From assembly GCA_964456445.1 (NCBI GenBank), contig CAYWBI010000095.1, positions 1 to 15,056 on the forward strand: DNA of 15,056 nt. Reading direction: 5' to 3'. The position numbers were made by a program, and so were the translations under genes. Of the stretch, positions 1 to 5,944 are shown piece by piece. Origin of the DNA: CAYWBI01 sp964456445. Its GTDB lineage: Bacteria; Calditrichota; Calditrichia; Calditrichales; J004. Each line of letters opens with the position of its first letter. The stretch's first letter is position 1. The notes under the pieces are model-generated. The model saw only the letters and a program-made list of their open reading frames with translations. It was not told the origin of the DNA and searched no databases.

Positions 1-358
1 GTTCAGCGTATTCAGCATTGGCGCGCGCATTTTCCAGCGCCGCTTTGGCCTGATTGTATTGAGCCTGCAGCTCCGCAGGGTCCAACTCTGCCAAAACCTG
101 CCCTTTTTCCACCATGTCGCCGATATTAACGTAAAGGTGCTGAACGGTTCCCGAAGCCCGGGAGCCCACGCGCACTTCGGCTCCAACCATCGGCTTGATG
201 ATACCCGTCGCCAGAACACTCGAACTCATATTCCGGCGCGTGACGGTAACCGTCTGTATCGAATTGGCGTTCTTTTGTGCATCGCCGGACATGCCGCAAC
301 TTACCACCATGCCCATTAAAATAACCGCAGGTATAAAAGCCATCAAACTTTTCCTCAT
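1..358 (-). CDS. Efflux periplasmic adaptor (HlyD/MacA-like membrane fusion protein), N-terminal part
   Basis: This is the first 119 codons of a membrane fusion protein; the rest lies beyond the left edge. Seen: a lipoprotein signal peptide with lipobox VVSC and Cys21 as the lipidation site, then a segment reading TGIIKPMVGAEVRVGSRASG and a lipoyl-like half motif (VNIGDMVEKGQVLAELD). An alpha-helical stretch rich in Ala, Gln and Asn follows, as expected for the start of the hairpin that contacts the TolC channel. Family knowledge: such adaptors join an inner-membrane ABC or RND pump to an outer-membrane channel. The ATG at 358 overlaps the TGA of the upstream channel gene (ATGA, 4 bases), so the two are probably translationally coupled. 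The visible part resembles MacA more than CzcB, but the pump type cannot be decided from here. Confidence 0.88.
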   Translation of the reverse strand, partial: MRKSLMAFIPAVILMGMVVSCGMSGDAQKNANSIQTVTVTRRNMSSSVLATGIIKPMVGAEVRVGSRASGTVQHLYVNIGDMVEKGQVLAELDPAELQAQYNQAKAALENARANAEYAE

Positions 359-1674
359 TTTAAAATCTCCTCAAAGTATTTCCCGCTCACCGCTCGTTGT
401 AAAACCATTTGCGCGATTTTATAATCGGCAAGCGCTTCAATATGACGCTGTTGCGCGGCGACAAAAGTCGTTTCGGCATCCAGAACGTCGAGCATGGAAC
501 CGACGCCTTCTTTATATTCACCCTCGGAAATATCCAGATTTTCCCTGGCGTCTTTAAAAAAAACCTGCGTATTTACGATACGTTCTTTTACTTCCTTGAG
601 CGCTAAAAATGCATTCCATACTTCCAAGCTGATTTGCCGTTGCAACGCTTCCGCCTGTTGTTCCAGAGCCCGCAGTTGCAAATTTTCCTGTGATACCCGC
701 GCCGGGCGGGAAAATCCGCTAAAGAGCGGCAAACTAACGCTCAATCCGATATAGTTCGATTGATAAAGCTGCGAAACATCCGCTCCGTTAAAATTATAAT
801 TGGCGTCCAGAAAAACACTGGGATAATAATCCGCTTTGGCCAGACGTATAATCGATTTTTGCGCCAGCAATTGATCCGCTATTTTTTTCAATTCCGGCCG
901 CTTTTCAAAAGACTGCCCGACAAATGTTTGAAATTTACTTTTATTCCCTGATGTTTCATCCACCGGCCCCGCACTCAGGTCATCGACAATTTTGATGGGC
1001 AAACCCACTTCCTGCCCCAGTGCGTTGTTCAACTTTCCGCGTGCCATGGCGGCGGCATTGCGCGCATGTATCAAATCAAGTTTGGCGTTGGACTGTTCCG
1101 TTTTAGCTTTCAGAATATCCGCCCGGGAAGCGAGCCCGTTTTCAAAACGGGCGTTGGCAAAATCCAAATGGCTCTCGGCGCGCTGCAAGGATTTTTCAGC
1201 GACGCGGGTAAATTGTTCTTCCTGCAAAAGTTGATAATACGCTGCCACAACAGCAAGAATCAAATCCTGCTGACTACCTCTGAATCCTGATTTGCCGGCT
1301 TCATAATTGAAACGGGCCGCATGGACCGAGGCAACGGTCTTGCCGCCCTGATAAATATTATAACGCATGGAAAGGGCGGCATTATAATTGTCTCCGGTTT
1401 TTCCCGCATTGTAACCGGGTTGTGCTGAAAGACGGCCAGCGCTGGCATTCAGATTAAACGATGGGTAAAATCCGGCGCTTGCCTGGGGAATATTCGTTTT
1501 TAACCCGGCCACGCCAAGTTGTGTGGCAAGAATTTGCGGATTGTTTTTCAGGGCGATCTCAATACATTGCCCGAGATTCAATTTTTCTCCATTCAATTGC
1601 TGTGAAAAAACGTGATCTGCCGAAATCACTGTAATAAAAACGATGGAAAATACGGTCATTTTAGCGCTAAACAT
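355..1674 (-). CDS. TolC-family outer membrane efflux channel
   Basis: This 439-residue protein is of usual length for the outer membrane efflux protein family. Seen: an N-terminal signal peptide ending near VFSQQ; two tandem OEP-type repeats (about residues 35-215 and 250-435), each with long coiled-coil helices and Ala/Asn/Gln-rich heptads; the typical opening LNLGQCIEIALKNNPQILA; and beta-strand segments such as ALSMRYNIYQGG and IGLSVSLPLFSGFSR, which match the paired barrel strands of TolC repeats. Family knowledge: it forms the trimeric outer-membrane duct of a tripartite pump. It starts 4 bases after the stop of the Spy-like gene, whose last codons supply the GGAGAA ribosome binding site, and it overlaps the adaptor gene by 4 bases. 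The substrate cannot be read from the sequence. Confidence 0.93.
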   Translation of the reverse strand: MFSAKMTVFSIVFITVISADHVFSQQLNGEKLNLGQCIEIALKNNPQILATQLGVAGLKTNIPQASAGFYPSFNLNASAGRLSAQPGYNAGKTGDNYNAALSMRYNIYQGGKTVASVHAARFNYEAGKSGFRGSQQDLILAVVAAYYQLLQEEQFTRVAEKSLQRAESHLDFANARFENGLASRADILKAKTEQSNAKLDLIHARNAAAMARGKLNNALGQEVGLPIKIVDDLSAGPVDETSGNKSKFQTFVGQSFEKRPELKKIADQLLAQKSIIRLAKADYYPSVFLDANYNFNGADVSQLYQSNYIGLSVSLPLFSGFSRPARVSQENLQLRALEQQAEALQRQISLEVWNAFLALKEVKERIVNTQVFFKDARENLDISEGEYKEGVGSMLDVLDAETTFVAAQQRHIEALADYKIAQMVLQRAVSGKYFEEILK

Positions 1675-1678
1675 TACC

Positions 1679-2167
1679 TTATTCTCCTTTTCGCAAAATG
1701 CAGTCAGGGCCGGATAATTGATTTTTTTCGATGAAGCGTTGTAAAACGATGTTAAAAAATTTTTCCTGTTGCTCTTTGCTTAATATTTTTTTAATCGAAA
1801 AAAAGTGGCGAATGACCAAATATTTTGATTCCATTTGAATCGCATTGATATCCTGAACAAGCTGATTAATGGCCAGCTTATCCGGTTTTTCTTTCCTGAT
1901 TACCGCTGCCAGCAATTTGTTCTTTTTCGCAACGTTTGCGGAAAGGGAATCCAATTGTGCGTGAAAAGCAAGCCGCAATTTTTGAAATTGTTCCATTTGC
2001 CCTGGCGTGGGTTTAACTTCCTGCTTTACTTGCTCGAAAACATTTTGTTTTTTCATCGCATAAGGAAGAACAGATATTTTCTGACGTTGATACAAGATAA
2101 CACCCAGAGACGACAGGTTTATTATGGTAATGATGAGAACAAAGTAGATAAATGCCTTTTTTTTCAT
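1679..2167 (-). CDS. Spy/CpxP/CnrX-like membrane-anchored periplasmic protein
   Basis: This 162-residue protein has one N-terminal hydrophobic segment (about residues 5-26) with no cleavage site, so it is probably anchored in the inner membrane with the rest in the periplasm. The remainder is predicted all-helical and charged, with two LTxxQ-like elements (TPGQMEQFQKL near 54 and LSKEQQEKFF near 129), typical of the Spy/CpxP and periplasmic heavy-metal-sensor families. Only two histidines (His69, His121) and one cysteine (Cys156) could bind metal. Its place between an anti-sigma factor and an efflux channel mirrors CnrX, the periplasmic metal sensor that controls CnrY/CnrH; a sensor or chaperone role for envelope stress or metals is inferred. 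The gap to the preceding anti-sigma gene is 9 bases and holds GAGGGT. Confidence 0.7.
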   Translation of the reverse strand: MKKKAFIYFVLIITIINLSSLGVILYQRQKISVLPYAMKKQNVFEQVKQEVKPTPGQMEQFQKLRLAFHAQLDSLSANVAKKNKLLAAVIRKEKPDKLAINQLVQDINAIQMESKYLVIRHFFSIKKILSKEQQEKFFNIVLQRFIEKNQLSGPDCILRKGE

Positions 2168-2176
2168 AGTACCCTC

Positions 2177-2662
2177 TTATTTATTTTCATAATTCATAAA
2201 TACCGCCAATTCTCCACCTAAAGAACCGGTAGAAAGAACCTGGAAATTATCCAGGCCAAATTCGCTGTGTGATTGAGGCGAGGTGTTCCCGGCCCGCAGG
2301 CTGTACAATTCTTGCGGGATAAAATAGTTTCCAAGCTGAATGCCAATAAATAAGCCTAACGCGACCACCGCGGCTGTCAATGCAGGCCGTGCTGTTTGAC
2401 GGATAAATGCCCCCGCTCTATGAATCAAGTGTTCCTTTTGCGTTTTGCCCGCTAAGCGCGCCGAAATCTTATTCCACAGAAAGGGAGAAGGCTGCGCCCG
2501 GCTTACCGGCGGCAAAAGGCTCCAGATGCCGGAGAGCAATCGGACCGCTTTGCGGCACTGTTCACATTGTTCGAGATGGAGTTGGATTTCCTTTCTCTCC
2601 TCTTGCGGCAGCCCGGCATCGATATAACGAAGCAATTTTTTTTGAATTTCTTTGTGTTTCAT
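2177..2662 (-). CDS. Zinc-finger anti-sigma factor (single-pass membrane)
   Basis: This 161-residue protein has an N-terminal zf-HC2/ZAS motif, HLEQCEQC, with His29, Cys33 and Cys36 in the H-x3-C-x2-C spacing that binds zinc and grips ECF sigma factors. One transmembrane helix follows (about residues 94-114). The periplasmic tail of about 45 residues is short and has no recognised domain. Family knowledge: the cytoplasmic ZAS domain holds the cognate sigma inactive until a periplasmic signal arrives. It lies 64 bases downstream of the ECF sigma gene in the same direction, with GAGAGGAAA as ribosome binding site. Placing it just before the Spy-like protein suggests that the latter feeds the signal; that is inference. 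Confidence 0.88.
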   Translation of the reverse strand: MKHKEIQKKLLRYIDAGLPQEERKEIQLHLEQCEQCRKAVRLLSGIWSLLPPVSRAQPSPFLWNKISARLAGKTQKEHLIHRAGAFIRQTARPALTAAVVALGLFIGIQLGNYFIPQELYSLRAGNTSPQSHSEFGLDNFQVLSTGSLGGELAVFMNYENK

Positions 2663-2726
2663 TCTTGTTTCCTCTCTTTAAAACATTAGACTCAACAATG
2701 CCCTACAACTTGCACCCAAAATCGAA

Positions 2727-3281
2727 TTATTTTAACAGCGATATTAATTTTTCAGTCAGATTATCTTTTGCGTGATGCAGCAGCGATTCCACGGCGGATA
2801 GCGAAGTTTTCATGACCGTAGCGATTTCTTTGTATGAAAGTTCTTCATAGCGTTGCAAAATAACTGCCATGCGCTGTCGCGGCGGCAGCGAATGGATAGC
2901 CCGAAGAACCTGCGCTTCCGATTCACTCTTTTCCAATTCGGCATCAGGTCCGGCTTGTGCGTTGTCCAAAATATATTCATCTTTTTCCACCAGAAAATCC
3001 AAAGAAAGCCACGCAGCTATTCGTTTCTTGCGCGTATAGTTTAAACTGGTGTTGATTGTGATTTGGTAAAGCCATGTAGAGAGTTTTGCGTCACTGCGGA
3101 ATTGATGCATAGAGCGGATAGCTTTTACAAAAACATCCTGCGTGACGTCCTCGGCGTCCTGTTTGTTATTCAGCATTCGATAACAAACGTTGTAGATCAT
3201 ATCTTTGTAAATTTCATAGAAAGTTTTAAATGCTGCGCTGTCATCGCTTTTAATTTTGGCTATCAACTCAGATTCTTGCAT
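2727..3281 (-). CDS. ECF-type RNA polymerase sigma factor
   Basis: This 184-residue sigma-70 family factor has only regions 2 and 4. Region 2 (about residues 20-85) includes YRMLNNKQDAEDVTQDVFVKA-like 2.2 and STWLYQITINTSLNYTRKKR-like 2.3/2.4 segments. Region 4 (about 125-180) carries LPPRQRMAVILQRYEELSY and a helix-turn-helix with KEIATVMKTSLSAVESLLHHA. The start is the ATG at 3281, preceded by AAGGAAG; an in-frame TTG one codon upstream is less likely. It is the first gene of the operon and is followed by its probable anti-sigma factor. ECF factors usually activate their own operon, so the efflux genes downstream are its likely targets. I could not find a clear conserved ECF -35/-10 pair upstream. 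Confidence 0.93.
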   Translation of the reverse strand: MQESELIAKIKSDDSAAFKTFYEIYKDMIYNVCYRMLNNKQDAEDVTQDVFVKAIRSMHQFRSDAKLSTWLYQITINTSLNYTRKKRIAAWLSLDFLVEKDEYILDNAQAGPDAELEKSESEAQVLRAIHSLPPRQRMAVILQRYEELSYKEIATVMKTSLSAVESLLHHAKDNLTEKLISLLK

Positions 3282-3327
3282 CAAAACTTCCTTTAGTGAT
3301 TTAATCTCGATTCGTACCGAATGCCGA

Positions 3328-3342
3328 CATATATTTTATATG
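3328..3342. promoter_or_regulatory. Short inverted repeat upstream of the sigma operon
   Basis: A perfect CATATA-TTT-TATATG palindrome lies about 46 bases upstream of the sigma-factor start codon, in the AT-rich gap before the operon. It could be an operator or part of the promoter. Palindromes this short and AT-rich also arise by chance. Confidence 0.2.
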
Positions 3343-3431
3343 ACCCCAGTACAACCAAAAACTTGCGCATAAGCATCATACTTTTCAATTTAAATGTTAT
3401 GTAAATCCCTTTAATTAAAAACGGGCCTAAA

Positions 3432-3665
3432 ATGTATTATGTGTTAAAAACCGGAAATATTTACATAGACGGCGACAACGTTCAGGCCGGTAATTCCCGG
3501 CACAAAGCGATGAGCTATGAATATATGCAGCGTCTATCCAAAATTCATGCGGCCAAAGATGTCGAGGGGAAATCGCCGCGCAAACGCTATGAAAAAGATA
3601 AAAAGGTTCTATTGGGTTTGTATGGAAATAGAATAGGCCTATTAAAGGACCTGAATACTTCCTGA
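3432..3665 (+). CDS. Small hypothetical ORF whose tail lies in a repeat element
   Basis: This 77-codon frame starts with ATG and has no clear Shine-Dalgarno site (only ACGGGC). The product is charged and soluble, with no signal or membrane segment, and I recognise no family. The sequence up to about residue 58 looks plausibly protein-like (EYMQRLSKIHAAKDVEGKSP). The last 20 codons or so, including the stop, are supplied by the left end of the repeat that starts near 3605; the second copy of the repeat has the same closing frame (GNRI.LL..LNTS then stop). It may therefore be a gene truncated by insertion of the element, or no gene at all. Confidence 0.3.
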   Translation: MYYVLKTGNIYIDGDNVQAGNSRHKAMSYEYMQRLSKIHAAKDVEGKSPRKRYEKDKKVLLGLYGNRIGLLKDLNTS

Positions 3666-4043
3666 ATTAATAAAGGCATGAAAGCCCTTGAAATTTGATT
3701 TCGTTTCAATAAGCAAAAGATACGGGCAAGTGAATCCCTTGAATTTCAAACACATTGTTTTTTTACTTTGAACAGCCCCGGGAGTTATCCCGGGGACTAA
3801 CGGCCCGTTTGACTCATCGGGGCTAAAGCCCCCATTAATGGCCTTGTTTGCTTTCCACCCCGCCCTATAAAAGGACGGGGTTAGACAAAAGGGGCGGCAC
3901 TCTACCCTTGAGTTCAGCCGCCTTTATGCCAAAAAACAATTCCCTGTCCCAAATTCCCATTTTTTAATTAGACCATCCTGTTATCCTCTCTTATGAACAT
4001 TCTTTCTATCTAAGAATTTACCCACAAGAAACCCAGTAGAGCC
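3605..4043 (+). repeat. Repeat element copy A (about 440 bp, hairpin-rich, imperfect terminal inverted repeats)
   Basis: This stretch matches 8666-9115 in the same orientation at roughly 80% identity by eye. Identical blocks pair 3649-3670 with 8711-8732, 3692-3719 with 8753-8780, and 3993-4022 with 9065-9094. The ends form imperfect inverted repeats: the left end reads GGTTCTATTGGGTTT and the complement of the right end GGCTCTACTGGGTTT. The core has GC-rich hairpins: CCCCGGGA-GTTA-TCCCGGGG at 3776-3795, GGGGC-TAAA-GCCCC at 3819-3832, an imperfect CCCCG stem at 3858-3880, and GGCGGC/GCCGCC at 3893-3922. No transposase is encoded and I see no clear target-site duplication. It fits a non-autonomous mobile element or a structured RNA; apart from the small frames at its ends it holds no gene. 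Confidence 0.8.
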
Positions 4044-4096
4044 GTTAAGATTAATATGATTGCTGAACTAAGCCGCAGAATGGCAGAACCGGCCAT
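4010..4096 (-). other. Possible 28-codon hydrophobic mini-ORF or gene remnant running into the repeat
   Basis: On the minus strand an ATG opens a frame reading MAGSAILRLSSAIILILTAL and then LGFLWVNS, ending at TAG: a single predicted membrane helix. The open frame continues upstream without a stop to the TAA of the lipoprotein gene, with which it is in phase. The last codons come from the right terminal repeat of copy A. No ribosome binding site is evident. It could be the tail of a degraded membrane protein gene cut by the element, a small membrane peptide, or chance. Confidence 0.2.
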
Positions 4097-4141
4097 CGTA
4101 GCAAATAAAATATTTTTCTGATCATTTTCAAATCTAAACAA

Positions 4142-4669
4142 TTATCTGTTTTCATTTCTTTTTAATACAAATGATCCGGATATTAATACGGTATCAATTG
4201 TAGGTATTTTCATTCTAAAAAATGAACCTTCAAAATTGCCTTCAACTGTTTCCCCCACTTTACCATATTTTGTAATCCGGGTTTTTCCTTTTATTCCATG
4301 ATAAATATCGCCATAGTCAATTGACATTATTATGGAAACTGTATTTAAACTAAGTAAACCTTCCCATTCATATTCTTTTACTTCGGAGCCGGAAAAGGAC
4401 ATAATGAAGGAATATGGAACGCTGTTTGGAGGGTAGGCCAACATAATACAAGAAGTTGCATTTGTATCAGGGTTATAAATCGCACCATCTTGTGAATCTG
4501 AAAAAGATTTCATTGAAAAATTATTACGGGTTGAATCTGCCTTGATAATTGTAATATTTAAGTTGTTTTCAGGCATGGGCATAGAATTAGGTGATATTGA
4601 GGTAGAGCACCCAAACATAAACCAACTTACTAATGTTAACATTAAATAAGATAAAAATTTACTGTTCAT
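4142..4669 (-). CDS. Hypothetical secreted lipoprotein
   Basis: This 175-residue protein has a lipoprotein signal peptide with lipobox MFGC (Cys21) followed by Ser/Thr/Pro-rich linker residues. The C-terminal half reads as a small beta-rich domain with ITKYGKVGETVEGNFEGSF and ending SGSFVLKR. That pattern recalls uncharacterised lipoproteins of Bacteroidota and relatives that share a VEG-F-G-F...G-F-KR signature; this match is from memory of the general pattern only. Coding sequence is visibly more AT-rich than queG or the efflux genes. Ribosome binding site AAAGGA lies about 11 bases before the ATG. It is transcribed alone, divergently from queG and just inside repeat copy A. The function is unknown. 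Confidence 0.75.
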   Translation of the reverse strand: MNSKFLSYLMLTLVSWFMFGCSTSISPNSMPMPENNLNITIIKADSTRNNFSMKSFSDSQDGAIYNPDTNATSCIMLAYPPNSVPYSFIMSFSGSEVKEYEWEGLLSLNTVSIIMSIDYGDIYHGIKGKTRITKYGKVGETVEGNFEGSFFRMKIPTIDTVLISGSFVLKRNENR

Positions 4670-4889
4670 GATTTAAAAATCCTTTATAGTTCCTAAGTTG
4701 AAGAGATTACCAACAATTTCAAAACAATCAGCAGAATGACCATGTAAACCTCTGATTCATTTATGCCATAGATTATTTCAAACATCATAAAAAAAAACTT
4801 TACCGTTCTTTTCCAAAACGTTGGGCAACTCATTAAAACACCGCTAAAATACAACACGGTTCTACGGAATGCAATTTATGACGGTTTGG

Positions 4890-4907
4890 TTTTCCGGCGG
4901 CGGAAAA
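4890..4907. promoter_or_regulatory. Candidate operator: TTTTCCG-GCGG-CGGAAAA palindrome
   Basis: A perfect 7-base inverted repeat with a 4-base spacer ends one base before the -35 box of the queG promoter. The position suits an activator or a repressor. No regulator is identified, and the motif occurs once in the window as far as I can see. Confidence 0.35.
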
Positions 4908-4908
4908 T

Positions 4909-4937
4909 TTGACAGGGCCCGCTTTTTCCGATAAAAT
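4909..4937 (+). promoter_or_regulatory. Sigma-70 promoter of queG
   Basis: A consensus -35 TTGACA (4909-4914) is followed by 17 bases and -10 TAAAAT (4932-4937, five of six matches). Transcription would begin near 4944, about 30 bases before the queG ATG at 4975. The TTG that would start a longer queG frame is part of this -35 box. Confidence 0.7.
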
Positions 4938-4974
4938 ACAGCTCGTTTATTTAACATCGGATTCGGAAGAAACC

Positions 4975-5928
4975 ATGGACCAGCAACAAAAACAGCGCGT
5001 CACCGATTTTATCAAACAACGGCTGCACAGCGAAGGGTTTGAGAAAGTTGGCATTGCTCCGGCAAAAACATTGGACAGGGCCGCTTATTTAAAGGAGTGG
5101 CTCGCCGCGGGCAAACACGGCACAATGCGCTGGATGGAAAACTATCTTGAGAAACGTCTTGAGGTAACCAGGCTTTATCCCGAGGCTAAAAGTGTGGTTT
5201 CCGTCGGACTCAACTATTACACCCCGGGCATCCAAAGCGATGATCCGCAAAAGGCAAAGATCAGCCGTTATGCCTGGGGCAGGGACTATCACAAGGTCAT
5301 CAAAAAAAAACTAAAGTCGGCATTGACGGATATCCGGGAACATACAACCGGTGTGGATGGTCGTTTGTTTGTGGACACCGCGCCCATTCAGGATAAACTT
5401 TGGGCGGTGGAGGCGGGTCTGGGCTGGCAGGGTAAGAATACAAATATTCTTACCCGCGATTATGGCTCCTGGCTTTTTCTCGGGGAAATCGTGTTGAACA
5501 CGGAGCTGATTTATGACCGGCCGATGACCGATTTTTGCGGCAGCTGTACCACCTGTATCGACGCCTGCCCCACGCTGGCTCTGACCCCCTACAAACTGGA
5601 CGCCCGCAAATGCATATCCTACTTAACCATCGAAATGTGGGACAGGCCGCTGCCAGAAGAGCTGGCGCCTAAAATGGATAACTGGGTTTTTGGCTGCGAT
5701 ATCTGCCAGGACGTATGTCCCTGGAACAGATTTGAAAAACCAACCGTTCACGCGGAATTTTCCCCGTTGGACAGAACGCAAAACCCACTGATTTTAGCTT
5801 TATTGGCCATGGACGAAGTGCGTTTTAAAAAGACCTATAAAAAGAGTCCGGTATATCGCTGCAAATATCCAAATTTTATACGAAACGCAAAAAATGCCCG
5901 TAAAAATGGTGAAGAAACCAATCGGTAA
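4975..5928 (+). CDS. queG: Epoxyqueuosine reductase QueG
   Basis: This 317-residue cobalamin-dependent iron-sulfur enzyme reduces epoxyqueuosine to queuosine at the wobble base of GUN-anticodon tRNAs, the last step of the pathway. Seen: a DUF1730-type N-terminal domain; the cofactor/active-site region VDTAPIQDKLWAVEAGLGWQ with Asp134 in the position of the family's catalytic acid; the first ferredoxin motif at Cys188, 191, 194 and 198; hallmark CISYLTIE from Cys213; and the second motif CDICQDVCPWN at Cys241, 244 and 248. The protein ends soon after YPNFIRNAKNARKNG, so the longer HEAT-like tail of some homologues is missing. The ATG at 4975 is preceded by GGAAGA; an upstream in-frame TTG at 4909 is rejected because it lies in the promoter. 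It converges on the histidine kinase gene with only 16 bases between stops. Confidence 0.95.
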   Translation: MDQQQKQRVTDFIKQRLHSEGFEKVGIAPAKTLDRAAYLKEWLAAGKHGTMRWMENYLEKRLEVTRLYPEAKSVVSVGLNYYTPGIQSDDPQKAKISRYAWGRDYHKVIKKKLKSALTDIREHTTGVDGRLFVDTAPIQDKLWAVEAGLGWQGKNTNILTRDYGSWLFLGEIVLNTELIYDRPMTDFCGSCTTCIDACPTLALTPYKLDARKCISYLTIEMWDRPLPEELAPKMDNWVFGCDICQDVCPWNRFEKPTVHAEFSPLDRTQNPLILALLAMDEVRFKKTYKKSPVYRCKYPNFIRNAKNARKNGEETNR

Positions 5929-5944
5929 GCTGGAACTAAAAAAA

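Larger units (their letters stand above)
4670..4974. other. Divergent intergenic region between lipoprotein gene and queG
   Basis: This 305-base gap must hold the promoters of both divergent genes. The right end holds the queG promoter and a palindrome (4890-4937, listed separately). The left two thirds are AT-rich with a run of nine A residues near 4791. I see no RNA gene, terminator or convincing lipoprotein promoter there. Confidence 0.6.

Noticed and set aside
3776..3922. GC-rich palindromes as a CRISPR array
   Set aside because: The palindromes differ from one another, are not regularly spaced and have no spacer-like unique segments between identical repeats.
4083..4099. ATGGC/GCCAT hairpin as terminator of the lipoprotein gene
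   Set aside because: The stem is short and no T-run follows on the minus strand.
4909..4974. Longer queG start at TTG
   Set aside because: The TTG is the first half of a consensus -35 box; the ATG at 4975 has a good ribosome binding site and fits the family N-terminus.
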